Assembly (NCBI RefSeq): GCF_022340605.1
Contig: NZ_JAJDNQ010000164.1
Span: 1-55,277 of the forward strand
Source: Thiohalocapsa sp.
GTDB taxonomy: Bacteria > Pseudomonadota > Gammaproteobacteria > Chromatiales > Chromatiaceae
Reading direction: 5' to 3'
DNA: 55,277 bases
The translations under genes and the position numbers were made by a program. This document shows positions 24,756-34,178 of this stretch, in pieces; positions within the stretch are counted from its first letter, which is position 1; each line of letters opens with the position of its first letter. Under the pieces are notes generated by a model. The model was given only the letters and a program-made list of their open reading frames with translations, did not search any database and was not told the origin of the DNA.

Positions 24756-27380
24756 GTGAAACTCCCCAGAATCTCTGTCAAACCAGCGGTGTATCGGCTG
24801 CTGCGGCACCTGCCGATGCCGCTGATTGCGATCCTGATCGGCCTTGTTGCCGGGCTCGCGGTCTGGGGCGTGCTGGACCAGGTGCAGAGCCGGGCGGTGG
24901 AGAAGATCATCAGCAAGGAGCTCACCGCACGGCTGGACCTGCGCTCGCGCGAGAGCCTGCTGCGCTTCGATCAGTACATGGCCAACTATGCCGCAACCGC
25001 GCAGCTGCTGGCCAACCACCGGCGGCTCGCGCAATACCTGGAGCCACTGTTCTGGTTCCCCGAGGACAACGTCAAGCCCGTCGTGTACCAGAAGTTCCGG
25101 CCCTTCTGGCTGCCGGATTTCTTCGGCCGCAACGCGCTGCTCGCCCCCAGTCACGTGCTCCTGATGGATACCCGCGGCCAGGTGCGCGAAATCTATCAGG
25201 CCGGCGACGCCCCGTTGCCGGACGAGCTGCTGGCCGAGAGCCCGGGTTGGATCGGTGACGGGGACGAGGTCCATACCGTGTTCGCCCGCGTCGGCGATCA
25301 ACCCTATCTGGTGGTGAGCGACCGGGTCGAGGACTCCGGCGGCTACGGCATGGGGCACCTGGTGGTGGTGGTGCCCATCGACGCCGACTTCCTCGCCGCC
25401 TCCGAGGGCAGTGTGTCGGCGGACAACTCGGCGGTCGCGCTGGTGGACGCCGACGAGCAGCGCATCCTCGCCAGCGATAAGCCCGCGGAGCTGATCCCGG
25501 GCACCCAGCTCGACCAGTGGGAGCGCCGGTACGTGGTCACATCCTCGTCGCTGCCGGAGTACGAGGGCTCCAACTGGAACATGCTGTTCGCCACCTTCAT
25601 CCCGAACTCGAGCGTCGAGAAGATGGCCGATCGGGTGGTGGGCTTCGAGCGCCGGCAGCGGCTCATCGCGGCACTGGTGTTCATCCTGATGTTCACGCTG
25701 GTGATCTACCTTGTCTCCGCGCGGCTGAACCGGGTGCTGTCGCGCATGACGCGCTTCTCGCAGCGGGCGCTCAACATCGAGGAGCCCAACTTCAAGCGCG
25801 GCGGCAACCAGCTGCTGCTGCTGGAGGACTGGATTCAGCACTTCACCAATCTGGTGATCAAGGCGCGCGAGGAGATGAGCCGCCGCCACGCCCACGAGAT
25901 GCGCGAGACCGAGGCGCTGAAGGCGGCCATCATGGAGGCATCCCTGGACGCCATCGTGACCTTGAACGGGTCCGGGCGCATCATCGACTACAACCCCACG
26001 GCCGAGGCCATGCTGGGCCTGGTGCCGCAGGATGCGGCGGGCGGCGATTTCGCGCGGCGCTTCCTGGACCCGGAGGACCACGCGGCCTTTGTCGGCATGT
26101 TGGCCCGCTCGCGGCGGCAGCTCGACCACCATCCGCACGCGCGTGGTGAACTGCGCGCGCGGCGTGTGGATGGCCGGCGCTTTCCGGTGGAGATGTCGAT
26201 CGTGCCCATCGATATCGACGACGAGCGCGTATATACCCTATACATCCACGATGCCACGCAGCGCAAGGCGGCCGAGCGCGAGATCAAGAGCCTGGCGCGC
26301 TTCGCCAGCGAGAGCCCGAACCCGATTCTCCGCGTCAATGCGGAGGGGCTGATCGTCTACGCGAATCCGGCCAGTCGGCTGCTCACCGGCGCCTGGGCCA
26401 GCGGCCCCGGGCAGTTCTTGCCGGCGGCCTGGATCGACGAGGTGCAGGCGGCGCTGTCCGAGGGGCAGAACCACGAGCGCGAGGACGACCAGGGCGAGCA
26501 GATCTACTCGCTGTTGTTCGTGCCCATTACGGACCTCGCCTATGTAAACATCTATGCCCGCGACATTACCGCGGTGCGCCGGGCAGAGCAGGAGTCGCGC
26601 CAGCACCAGTCGGAGCTGGTGCACGTCTGCCGGCTCAGCACCATGGGCGAGGTGGCCACCGGCATGGCGCACGAGCTGAACCAGCCGCTCGCGGCCATCG
26701 TCAACTACGCCAAAGGCGCGAGCCGGCGGCTGCAGGGCGGCATGCTCGACACACCGCCGCTGGTGGAGGCGATGCGGCAGATCTCCGCCCAGGCGCAGCG
26801 CGCCGGCGAGATCATCCGCCGGCTGCGCGCGCTGGTGGGTAAGCAGGCGCCCATCCGCAGCGTCGTGGACCTCAATTATCTGGTGCGGGAGGTGTGCGGC
26901 TTCCTGGAGTTCGAGACCAGCAAGCTGGAACTGCGCATTGAGCTGGACCTCACCGAGGGCGAGATCCCGGTGAACGTCGACCTGGTGCAGATCGAGCAGG
27001 TGCTGCTGAACCTGGTGCGCAACGCCCTGGATGCACTCGAGGACTGCTCCGCCGCCGACCGCCACCTGGCCATCTTCACTCGGGTGCGCGCGGGCGAGGC
27101 CATCGTCGGGGTCGCGGACAACGGCCCCGGCATCCCGCCGGAGCGCATGGCGCACCTGTTCAATCCGTTCTACACCACGAAGGAGACCGGCATGGGCATG
27201 GGGCTCGCCATCAGTCAGACCATCGTCGACGACCACAACGGCATGATCCGCGCCGATTCGGAGGTGGGCAGGGGCACCGTGTTCCACGTGCACCTGCCGC
27301 TGGCGGGGGCGGCGTCGTTCAACGGCGCCGAGCTGCCTGAAGCCATCGAGCCGCCGCTGGCGGCGGGGGCGGGCCGATGA
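24756..27380 (+). CDS. Membrane-bound PAS sensor histidine kinase
   Basis: The 874-aa protein has a first membrane helix at about 22-43 (PLIAILIGLVAGLAVWGVLD), a periplasmic sensor domain of about 270 residues (Cache-like in size) and a second helix at about 308-330 (LIAALVFILMFTLVIYLVSA). The cytoplasm holds two PAS domains (from about 388 and about 525) and a HisKA/HATPase kinase core. The phospho-accepting His is H639 in MAHELNQPLAAIVNY. The N box has N756 (LVRNALDAL), G1 is DNGPGIPP (D788) and G2 is GMGMGLAI. Its stop overlaps the start of the response regulator gene (ATGA), so the pair forms a FixL/FixJ- or TtrS/TtrR-like two-component system. The signal is unknown. Confidence 0.92.
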   Translation: MKLPRISVKPAVYRLLRHLPMPLIAILIGLVAGLAVWGVLDQVQSRAVEKIISKELTARLDLRSRESLLRFDQYMANYAATAQLLANHRRLAQYLEPLFWFPEDNVKPVVYQKFRPFWLPDFFGRNALLAPSHVLLMDTRGQVREIYQAGDAPLPDELLAESPGWIGDGDEVHTVFARVGDQPYLVVSDRVEDSGGYGMGHLVVVVPIDADFLAASEGSVSADNSAVALVDADEQRILASDKPAELIPGTQLDQWERRYVVTSSSLPEYEGSNWNMLFATFIPNSSVEKMADRVVGFERRQRLIAALVFILMFTLVIYLVSARLNRVLSRMTRFSQRALNIEEPNFKRGGNQLLLLEDWIQHFTNLVIKAREEMSRRHAHEMRETEALKAAIMEASLDAIVTLNGSGRIIDYNPTAEAMLGLVPQDAAGGDFARRFLDPEDHAAFVGMLARSRRQLDHHPHARGELRARRVDGRRFPVEMSIVPIDIDDERVYTLYIHDATQRKAAEREIKSLARFASESPNPILRVNAEGLIVYANPASRLLTGAWASGPGQFLPAAWIDEVQAALSEGQNHEREDDQGEQIYSLLFVPITDLAYVNIYARDITAVRRAEQESRQHQSELVHVCRLSTMGEVATGMAHELNQPLAAIVNYAKGASRRLQGGMLDTPPLVEAMRQISAQAQRAGEIIRRLRALVGKQAPIRSVVDLNYLVREVCGFLEFETSKLELRIELDLTEGEIPVNVDLVQIEQVLLNLVRNALDALEDCSAADRHLAIFTRVRAGEAIVGVADNGPGIPPERMAHLFNPFYTTKETGMGMGLAISQTIVDDHNGMIRADSEVGRGTVFHVHLPLAGAASFNGAELPEAIEPPLAAGAGR

Positions 27381-27994
27381 GCCGGGAGGAGACCGTCTTC
27401 GTCGTCGACGACGACCAGGCCATGCGCAGCTCCCTGCAGTGGCTCATCGAGTCCATGGGCATGCGGGTGGAGACCTATGATTCCGCGCAGGCCTTCCTGG
27501 ACGCCTACTACCCGGGCCGCGCCGGCTGCCTGCTGCTCGACGTGCGCATGCCCGGCATGAGCGGCCTGGAGCTGCAAGCCTACCTGGCGCGGCGCGAGTA
27601 CCGCATCCCGGTGATCATCATCACGGGTCACGGCGATGTCTCCATGGCCGTCAAGGCGATGAAGAACGGCGCCGTGGACTTCATCGAAAAGCCCTTCGAC
27701 GACGAGGCGCTCATCGTCAGCATCCGCAACGCGCTCCAGCACGATGAGAAGCAGCGCGCGCTGCGTGCCCAGCGCGCCGACATCGCCGCGCGCATGGCGG
27801 AGCTGACGCCGCGCGAGCACCAGGTGATGAGCATGGTCACCGACGGCAGATCCAACAAGGAGATCGCCACGACCCTCGGCGTCAGCGCCAAGACCGTCGA
27901 GGTGCACCGCGCCCGCGTCATGGACAAGATGCGCGCGGACTCGCTGGCGGAGTTGGTGCGGATGGTGATGATTGCTGGAGGCGGGGCGCCATAA
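27377..27994 (+). CDS. FixJ/LuxR-family response regulator
   Basis: The 205-aa protein has a receiver domain with acidic pocket VVDDD (residues 9-13), phospho-acceptor D55 in LLLDVRMPGMSG, and the conserved Thr and Lys (IIITGHGDV; FIEKPFDD). A LuxR-type helix-turn-helix follows (LTPREHQVMSMVTDGRSNKE, then KTVEVHRARVMDKM). It overlaps the kinase gene by 4 nt. The nearest downstream targets would be the MFS transporter and ABC transporter genes, but no operator was identified. Confidence 0.93.
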   Translation: MSREETVFVVDDDQAMRSSLQWLIESMGMRVETYDSAQAFLDAYYPGRAGCLLLDVRMPGMSGLELQAYLARREYRIPVIIITGHGDVSMAVKAMKNGAVDFIEKPFDDEALIVSIRNALQHDEKQRALRAQRADIAARMAELTPREHQVMSMVTDGRSNKEIATTLGVSAKTVEVHRARVMDKMRADSLAELVRMVMIAGGGAP

Positions 27995-28146
27995 GAAAGG
28001 CCAACCAGAGACGGACCGAGGGGTTAGGGCCAAGCGCCGGGCGCTCCGAGGGCGCTCGCCGGCCCTTGGCCCTTTGGCGCTCGGCCCTTCGAGCTTGCTG
28101 CCGGGCAACGAGATCGGTGATCTCCTGATAGCACCAATTCGCGATC

Positions 28147-29433
28147 ATGCGCCGCCAAACCCTTGCCTGGTCCTTCTACGACTGGGCCAACTCGGCTTTT
28201 GCCACCGTCGTCATCGCGGGCTTCTTTCCGGTGTTCTTCGCCGAGTTCTGGGCCAAGGACCTGCCGGCGGCACAGAGCACGCAGTGGCTCGGCTACACCT
28301 CCAGCGCCGCGAGTCTGATCCTGGTGCTGTCGGCGCCGGCGCTCGGGGCGCTCGCGGACCAGATCGGCGCCAAGAAGCGCTTTTTGCTCGGTTTCACACT
28401 CGTCGGCGTGCTGGCCACCGCCGCGCTCCACTGGCTCGCCGCGGGCCACTGGCAGGCGGCCTTGCTGCTGTACCTCGCCGGGCTGCTCGGATTCTTCGGC
28501 GGCAACATCTTCAACGATGCGCTGATCACCGACGTCGCCGCCCCCGGAGACTACGAGCGCGCCTCGTCGCTCGCCTATGCGCTGGGCTACCTCGGGGGTG
28601 GGCTGCTGTTCGGCTGCAACGTGGCCACGGTGCTATCGCCTGCGACCTTCGGCTTCGCCGACCAGGGTGCGGCGGTGCAGGCGGCCTTCCTTGCCACGGC
28701 GCTCTGGTGGGCGGTGTTCACGCTGCCGCTGGCACTGCTGGTGCCGGAGAGTCCCGGGCTGGGGCGGCGCGCGCTGGGGCCGGCCGTGCGCGGCGCCTTC
28801 CGCGAGCTCGCGAGTCTGTTCCGCCGCATCCGGCACCTGCCCAACACCTTTCTGTTCCTGCTGGCGTACTGGTTCTACATCGATGGTGTGGACACGATCG
28901 TGTTCATGGCCGTCAAGTACGGGCTGGACCTGGGCTTCCCTTCCTCGAGCCTGATGACGGCGCTGTTGATCACCCAGTTCGTCGGCTTCCCGGCGGCGCT
29001 GGTGTTCGGCCGCCTCGGCACGCGCTTCGGGCCGAAGCCGGCCATTCTCGGCGCGATCGGCGTGTATGCACTGGTGGTGCTGGCGGCGACGCAGATGACT
29101 CGGGTGGAGCACTTCTATGCGCTCGCCGTTGCCATCGGCCTGGTGCAGGGCGGCATCCAGGCCCTGAGCCGGGCGTTGTTCGCGAGTCTGATTCCGGCGG
29201 GACAGACGGCGGAGCTGTTCGGCTTCTACAACATGGTCGGCAAGTTCGCGGCGGTGCTGGGGCCGTTCCTGGTGGGCACCACGGCGGTGCTGGTCGGTGA
29301 CCCGCGGCTGTCGCTGTTGCCGATCCTGCTGTTGTTCCTGCTGGGCGGCCTGCTGCTGTGGCGGGTGGACGTGGCCGGCGGCAGGCGGGATGCGGATGCA
29401 GCCGCGGTGGCCGGCGCGACCGACGCAGCCTGA
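28147..29433 (+). CDS. UMF1-family MFS transporter
   Basis: The 428-aa integral membrane protein belongs to the UMF1/Atg22-like branch of the major facilitator superfamily. The opening TLAWSFYDWANSAFATVVIA is the family signature, and GFFGGNIFNDALITDVAAPG and VQGGIQALSRALFASLIPAG are also conserved. About eleven or twelve membrane segments are present. Substrates of bacterial UMF1 proteins are unknown; eukaryotic Atg22 exports amino acids from the vacuole. It starts 152 nt after the response regulator and precedes the ABC transporter genes by 21 nt. Confidence 0.88.
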   Translation: MRRQTLAWSFYDWANSAFATVVIAGFFPVFFAEFWAKDLPAAQSTQWLGYTSSAASLILVLSAPALGALADQIGAKKRFLLGFTLVGVLATAALHWLAAGHWQAALLLYLAGLLGFFGGNIFNDALITDVAAPGDYERASSLAYALGYLGGGLLFGCNVATVLSPATFGFADQGAAVQAAFLATALWWAVFTLPLALLVPESPGLGRRALGPAVRGAFRELASLFRRIRHLPNTFLFLLAYWFYIDGVDTIVFMAVKYGLDLGFPSSSLMTALLITQFVGFPAALVFGRLGTRFGPKPAILGAIGVYALVVLAATQMTRVEHFYALAVAIGLVQGGIQALSRALFASLIPAGQTAELFGFYNMVGKFAAVLGPFLVGTTAVLVGDPRLSLLPILLLFLLGGLLLWRVDVAGGRRDADAAAVAGATDAA

Positions 29434-29454
29434 GCCCCGGCCAACTCCGCCGGC

Positions 29455-30426
29455 ATGAGCGGCTACATCGCCAAGCGGCTGCTGCTGCTCGTGCCGGTGC
29501 TGCTGGGCGTGTCGCTGGTGGTGTTCGCGGTGATGAGCCTGGTGCCGGGCGACCCGGCGCTGGCCATCCTCGGTCCCTATGCGACGCCGGAGCGCCTGGC
29601 TGATCTGCGCGCGACGCTGCATCTGGACCAGCCCTGGCCGCTGCGCTGGCTCGGCTGGCTCGGCGGCCTGTTGCACGGCGACATGGGCCGCTCCGTGTCG
29701 TTGGAGCGGCCGGTGGCGGACGCGGTCTTCGAGCGCCTCGGCCCGACGCTGCTGCTGGCCGGCGCCGCGCTGCTGCTGGGGGCGCTGCTGGGGCTCGCCG
29801 CGGGGCTCGTGGCGGCGCTTCGGCACAACCGCGCGACGGACCGGCTGGTGACCCTGGCGGTGCTGCTCGGTATCTCGTTGCCGCCGTTCTGGCTCGGCCT
29901 GCTGCTGATCCTGCTGTTCGGGGTTTGGCTCGGCTGGCTGCCGGTGAGCGGCATGGCCACGGCCTGGCTGGTGGGTACCGATGCGGCGCCGGCCGTCATG
30001 TGGCTCGACGTGCTGCGCCACCTGCTGCTGCCGAGCCTGAGCCTGGCGCTGGTGGCCGCCGGCGTCATCGGCCGCATTGGCCGGGGCGCGGCGCTGGACG
30101 TGCTGGCGGCGGACCACATCCGGCTGTGCCGGGCACGGGGCCTGTCCGAGCGGCGCATCCTGCTGGTGCACGTGCTCAAGGGTGTGCTGGCGCGGGTGAT
30201 GCCGGTAATCGGCCTACAGGCCGGCTTCGTGCTGGGCGGCGCCGTCTACATCGAGACCATCTTCCAGTGGCCCGGGCTCGGCCGCCTGCTGGTGGACGCC
30301 ATTGCCGCGCGGGACCTGCTGCTGGTGCAGGGCGGGGTACTGGTGCTGGCGACGGCTTACGTGATGGTGAACCTGGCCGCGGACCTGGCCCAGCACGCGC
30401 TGGATCGGCGCACGGCGGCGGCGTGA
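29455..30426 (+). CDS. Peptide-type ABC transporter permease (DppB/OppB-like)
   Basis: The 323-aa protein has six predicted membrane segments. The N-terminal MSGYIAKRLLLLVPVLLGVS and VMSLVPGDPAL are typical of the DppB/OppB/YejB family. The EAA-type loop contacting the ATPase is around RLCRARGLSERRILLVHVLK. The end overlaps the start of the fused permease-ATPase gene by 4 nt. It forms one half of the membrane channel of a di-/oligopeptide or nickel-type importer. Confidence 0.92.
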   Translation: MSGYIAKRLLLLVPVLLGVSLVVFAVMSLVPGDPALAILGPYATPERLADLRATLHLDQPWPLRWLGWLGGLLHGDMGRSVSLERPVADAVFERLGPTLLLAGAALLLGALLGLAAGLVAALRHNRATDRLVTLAVLLGISLPPFWLGLLLILLFGVWLGWLPVSGMATAWLVGTDAAPAVMWLDVLRHLLLPSLSLALVAAGVIGRIGRGAALDVLAADHIRLCRARGLSERRILLVHVLKGVLARVMPVIGLQAGFVLGGAVYIETIFQWPGLGRLLVDAIAARDLLLVQGGVLVLATAYVMVNLAADLAQHALDRRTAAA

Positions 30427-32312
30427 GCGGCGGCGCGCAGCCACTGCCGGGCACCGGGGCGCTGGCGGTGGCGACGCGCCGGCTGCGTCGGCATCCCGCT
30501 GCCCTGGCCGGACTCGCGCTATTGGCGCTGGTGTTGTTGCCGGTGCTCGCCGCGCCGCTGCTGTCGCTGCCGGACCCGGCGCTCACCGACCCGGCCCGGC
30601 GCATGCTGCCACCGCTCGCCATCGGCCACCTGCTTGGCACCGATCACCTGGGCCGTGACCTGCTCGCACGCCTGCTCTGGGGGGCGCGTACCAGCATCGC
30701 CGTGGGCGCGCTGGCGACGTTGACGGCGGCGGCCGTGGGCTCGGTGCTGGGGCTGGCGGCGGCCTGGGGCGGGCGGCGCTTGGACGGGTTGCTGATGCGC
30801 GGCGTCGACGTGTTGATGGCCTTCCCCTACCTGTTGCTGGCGCTGGCCATTGTCGCGGCGCTGGGGCCGGGGCTCGCCAACGCGATGCTGGCCATCGCGG
30901 TGGCCAACGTGCCCTTCTTCGCGCGCGCGGTGCGCGGCACGGTGTTGGACATCCGCCATTGCGACTACATCGCCGCCGCCCGCTTGGCGGGGCACGGCGA
31001 GCCGCGCATCGTGCTGCGGGAGGTGCTGCCGAACCTGGCGCCGACGCTGTTGCTGCTGATGACCACCACGCTCGGCTGGATGGTGCTGGAGACCGCGGGC
31101 CTGAGCTTCCTGGGCCTCGGCGCACAGCCACCCGCGGCCGACCTCGGCAGCATGCTCGGCGAAGGGCGGGAGTTTCTCACCACCTATCCACTGGTGGCGG
31201 TGCTGCCGGGGTTGTTGATCCTGCTGTTGGTGGTGAGCATCAACCTGCTCGGCGATGGGCTCCGGGACGTGCTGGACCCGCGCTGGTCGCCGCGACGGTC
31301 CTTTTCGGCGCCGGCGCCCGCCGATGCCCGTTTGCAGAGCCAACTGGAAGGCGGCGCTTCACTGCTGGCGGTGCAGGATCTGGGTGTGCGCTTTGCCGGT
31401 GCGGCGGGGCCGGTGCCGGCGGTGGCAGGCGTGAGCTTCCGGCTGAATGCCGGCGAGTGCGTCGCCGTCGTGGGGGAGTCCGGCTGCGGTAAGACGCTGA
31501 CGGCGCTGTCGCTGCTGGGGCTGCTGCCGGAGGGGGCCTCGCAAGTCGGATCGGTCCGCCTCGCCGGGCGGGAGCTGATGGCTCTGGATGGCGCCGCCCT
31601 GCGCGATCTGCGCGGCCGGCGCATCGCCTATGTGCCCCAGGAGCCACTGACGGCACTGGACCCGCTGTTCCGCGTCGGCGTGCAGATGGACGAGACGCTG
31701 CGCGCCCACGGCGCCGGACCCGCCTACACGGCCGCCGAGCTGATCAGGATGGTGGGTCTCGACGGCGTGCCGGGCCTGATGCGGCGCTACCCGCACGAGT
31801 TCTCCGGCGGCCAGCGCCAGCGCGTCGCCATCGCGCTGGCCCTGGCGCACGGCCCGGACCTGCTCATCGCGGACGAGGCCACCACGGCGCTGGACGTCAC
31901 CGTGCAGCGGGAGATCCTCGCGCTGCTGCGCCGGCTCTGTGACGAGCAGGCGCGGGCGCTGCTGTTCGTCAGCCACGATCTGGCACTCGTGGCGGAGCTC
32001 TGCGAGCGGGTGCTGGTGATGTACGCCGGGCGCATCGTCGAGGACGCGCCGGCGGCAGCCCTGCTGCATCGCCCGGCTCACCCCTACAGCGCCGCGCTGC
32101 TGGGTGCGACGCCGGAGCTGGGCCGCCCGGACAAGCCGCTGGCGGTGCTGGCGGGCGAGCCGCCGGCCCCCGGGGAGCGGGTGGACGGCTGCCGCTTCGC
32201 GCCGCGCTGTCCGCGGGCACAGCGGGAATGCCGGGCCGTGGAGCCGGCACTGGACGCGCTGGGGGAGCATCGCCTGGTGCGCTGCCTGTTCCCGATTCAG
32301 GAGGCGTCGTGA
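30423..32312 (+). CDS. Fused permease (DppC-like) and ATPase (DppD-like) of the ABC transporter
   Basis: GTG 30423 starts a 629-aa protein. Residues about 1-285 are a DppC/OppC-type permease (GTDHLGRDLLARLLWGARTS; EAA loop near YIAAARLAGHGEPRIVLREV). A short linker (about 286-305) leads to a complete ATPase with Walker A GESGCGKT, signature FSGGQRQRV, Walker B LLIADEATTALD and the H-loop SHDLAL. The C-terminal DGCRFAPRCPRA extension is the cysteine-containing oligopeptide/dipeptide-type motif. Normally these are two genes. No stop or frameshift separates the domains, so the fusion looks genuine. Confidence 0.92.
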   Translation: MSGGAQPLPGTGALAVATRRLRRHPAALAGLALLALVLLPVLAAPLLSLPDPALTDPARRMLPPLAIGHLLGTDHLGRDLLARLLWGARTSIAVGALATLTAAAVGSVLGLAAAWGGRRLDGLLMRGVDVLMAFPYLLLALAIVAALGPGLANAMLAIAVANVPFFARAVRGTVLDIRHCDYIAAARLAGHGEPRIVLREVLPNLAPTLLLLMTTTLGWMVLETAGLSFLGLGAQPPAADLGSMLGEGREFLTTYPLVAVLPGLLILLLVVSINLLGDGLRDVLDPRWSPRRSFSAPAPADARLQSQLEGGASLLAVQDLGVRFAGAAGPVPAVAGVSFRLNAGECVAVVGESGCGKTLTALSLLGLLPEGASQVGSVRLAGRELMALDGAALRDLRGRRIAYVPQEPLTALDPLFRVGVQMDETLRAHGAGPAYTAAELIRMVGLDGVPGLMRRYPHEFSGGQRQRVAIALALAHGPDLLIADEATTALDVTVQREILALLRRLCDEQARALLFVSHDLALVAELCERVLVMYAGRIVEDAPAAALLHRPAHPYSAALLGATPELGRPDKPLAVLAGEPPAPGERVDGCRFAPRCPRAQRECRAVEPALDALGEHRLVRCLFPIQEAS

Positions 32313-33103
32313 GCGAGCCGCTGCTGGCCCTGGAGGCGGTCTCCAAGACCTACGGTGGCGGATACCGTCTGTGGCCGTTCGGGCATCGGGCAGGTTTCAC
32401 CGCCGTCGCCGGCGTTGATCTCGTCATCGAGTCCGGCGCCGCCGTTGGCCTGGTTGGGGAGTCCGGCAGCGGTAAGACCACCCTCGCGCGCATCGCCGCC
32501 GGACTGTTGCCGGCCAGCGCGGGTGGGCTTCGCTGGTGCGGCCGGGCGTTGATGCAGCTTTCCCGTGCCGAGCGGGCGGAGTACCGGCGCGGTGTGCAGT
32601 ACATCTTTCAGAATCCGATGACCGCGCTGAATCCACACCGCAGGGTAGGGGCTGCGCTGGACGACACGCTGCAAGGGCTCACCCGGATGGACAGGGCCCG
32701 GCGGCGTGCGCGCATCGAGGAGATCGGCGCGCAGACCGGGGTGGGGGCGGCGCTGCTCGGGCGCTTCCCGCACCAACTCTCCGGCGGGCAGGCGCAGCGG
32801 GTTGCCATCGCTCGGGCGCTGCTCGGTGCACCCCGGCTGGTGATCCTGGACGAGCCGGTGTCGGCGCTGGACGTGTCGCTGCAGGCGCAGATCCTGAATC
32901 TGCTGGCGGATTTGCGTGCCCGCCATGGGCTCGCCTATCTCTTCATCTCCCACGACCTCGCCGTCATGGAACGGCTGTGCGAGCAGATCCACGTCATGCA
33001 GGCCGGGCGCATTGTCGAGTCCGGTCCGCGCGACGTACTGCTGCGTCGGCCCGAGGCGCCCTACACCCGGCGGCTGCTGGCCGCCGTTCCGCGAATCGGC
33101 TGA
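32309..33103 (+). CDS. Peptide-type ABC transporter ATPase (DppF/OppF-like)
   Basis: GTG 32309 overlaps the upstream stop codon and is preceded by CAGGAGG, which decides this start. The 264-aa ATPase has Walker A GESGSGKTT, Q-loop YIFQNPMTALNP, signature LSGGQAQRVA, Walker B LVILDEPVSALD and H-loop SHDLAV. It pairs with the ATPase half of the preceding fusion. It lacks the long C-terminal extension of many OppF proteins. No substrate-binding protein gene is present in the window. Confidence 0.92.
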   Translation: MSEPLLALEAVSKTYGGGYRLWPFGHRAGFTAVAGVDLVIESGAAVGLVGESGSGKTTLARIAAGLLPASAGGLRWCGRALMQLSRAERAEYRRGVQYIFQNPMTALNPHRRVGAALDDTLQGLTRMDRARRRARIEEIGAQTGVGAALLGRFPHQLSGGQAQRVAIARALLGAPRLVILDEPVSALDVSLQAQILNLLADLRARHGLAYLFISHDLAVMERLCEQIHVMQAGRIVESGPRDVLLRRPEAPYTRRLLAAVPRIG

Positions 33104-33433
33104 GCCCGGCCATCCTGCGGCGTGTCAGGTGGGCGGTCGATTTGCCGGAGTTGTGCGTATTCCGCGGACATCTATTCCGGAAAACCCGAACTCGATCCCA
33201 AAACAACCCCTGGACCCATGATAATTCTCATGGCGCGGTACATTCGCATATTCTAAAATACTTGCCATGGTGCGGAGACGGTCCTGTTGCAGGGACGCGA
33301 GCCGCATCAACGGCCCGGCGCCGGCTGGTGGTGTGGTAGATGTCGGCGCGGGGTGGTGACCAATGTCAATGTTGCCGTCAGTCGTCTTAAAGAGGCGCCT
33401 GGTCGCAACGCATGATGACCTAGGAGGCTTGCT
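33104..33433. other. Intergenic region upstream of the small membrane peptide
   Basis: No gene was found. It contains the Fur-like palindrome at 33217-33232 and, just after it, an AT-rich stretch (ATATTCTAAAATACTTGCC, 33242-33260) that could be a promoter core for the peptide gene at 33434. Confidence 0.5.
33217..33232. promoter_or_regulatory. Candidate Fur-like operator
   Basis: CATGATAATTCTCATG is a near-palindrome that resembles the ATGATAATTCTCAT form of bacterial Fur boxes. It lies about 200 nt upstream of the small membrane peptide gene. Assignment is by pattern only. Confidence 0.3.
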
Positions 33434-33538
33434 GTGAAGTACCTGACCGCCCTCAAAGAACTGAACGCTGGTGAGATGATCTCCATCTTCGTCCTCGTCG
33501 CCGTGGCTCTCGGCGTCGTGTATGGCGTGCTGAGCTGA
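33434..33538 (+). CDS. 34-aa single-pass membrane peptide of unknown function
   Basis: GTG 33434 is preceded by a strong ribosome-binding site (TAGGAGG, 33421-33427, six nt spacing). The peptide has a short amphipathic N-terminus (KYLTALKELNAGE) and one membrane helix (MISIFVLVAVALGVVYGVLS) ending at TGA 33536-33538. Length and layout resemble small accessory subunits such as KdpF, CydX or CcoQ, but no specific family is recognised. A GC-rich hairpin follows 70 nt later. A possible Fur box lies upstream. It is between the ABC transporter and hydrogenase operons. Confidence 0.6.
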   Translation: MKYLTALKELNAGEMISIFVLVAVALGVVYGVLS

Positions 33539-33608
33539 CGCACGGCCTGCGCCGGCGGCCGCTCGCGGCCGGCAACCAGTTCAGGCAGGGGCCTTCGTGC
33601 CCACGAAG

Positions 33609-33640
33609 CGCCGCCGCCGGGCAACCGGGGCGGCGTTTCG
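33609..33640 (+). terminator. Probable intrinsic terminator hairpin
   Basis: CGCCGCC (33609-33615) pairs with GGCGGCG (33629-33635). Inside, CCGG pairs with CCGG around a GCAA tetraloop with one bulged G. TTTCGCGTTT follows. The stem is very stable but the T-run is interrupted. Confidence 0.55.
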
Positions 33641-34085
33641 CGTTTCTTCGTTGCGGACAGGAGCCCGCAGACCCCAGCTCCGACCCTTCCCCCCGCCCAA
33701 CAATCGGCATTCCTTGGGCAGACACCGTTGATTGGCCATCCTGGCCATCCGCGGCGCGGCGCTCGAAAACGCGGCTTCCGAAGGCCCGCACTTGCCGTGT
33801 CTCACCGGCACTGAGCGTGGTTAGACATACCGGCCGGTGGGAAACATCAGCTATTTCAGCGCTTCCTCGGGCCGCCCAACACCTTCCCCGCGGCATCGTT
33901 TAACGCCGATGGGCCGGCCGGCCCGTCGTCTCATCTGCTCCAGCGCGACGATCCGCAACGCTCCGGCGGTTGCGGCGAAGCGGCTCCCTCATGGTTTTCA
34001 TGAAGCCGAATAGGCAAAAGGGCGAATTATACCGGTCGTACCGAGCGCCGTTTCGCTTGGTCGTGCCGCCCCTGCTCATATTCCC
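33641..34085. other. Gene-free interval
   Basis: No coding region or recognisable repeat was found. Composition falls from GC-rich to AT-rich towards 34085, where the hydrogenase regulatory island begins. Confidence 0.5.
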
Positions 34086-34121
34086 AGGTAATTGGTAAAT
34101 TGCTTAATTGCCCAATTACCT
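34086..34121. promoter_or_regulatory. AT-rich inverted repeat upstream of hynS
   Basis: AGGTAATTGG (34086-34095) and CCAATTACCT (34112-34121) are a perfect 10-bp inverted repeat with a 16-nt spacer. The spacer itself repeats AATTG-like words. It sits in the only strongly AT-rich stretch of the window and may be an operator or bent-DNA site. Confidence 0.5.
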
Positions 34122-34164
34122 CATTAATTAAATAGCAGGACTGCCAATTAATGAAAAACCCCGA

Positions 34165-34178
34165 TTGACAATTGTCAA
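34165..34178. promoter_or_regulatory. FNR/CRP-family-like box 1 upstream of hynS
   Basis: TTGACAATTGTCAA is a perfect 14-bp palindrome within the longer GATTGACAATTGTCAATC (34163-34180). It has the TTGA-N6-TCAA form recognised by FNR-type regulators. Its centre is about 340 nt upstream of the hynS start codon. Confidence 0.55.
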
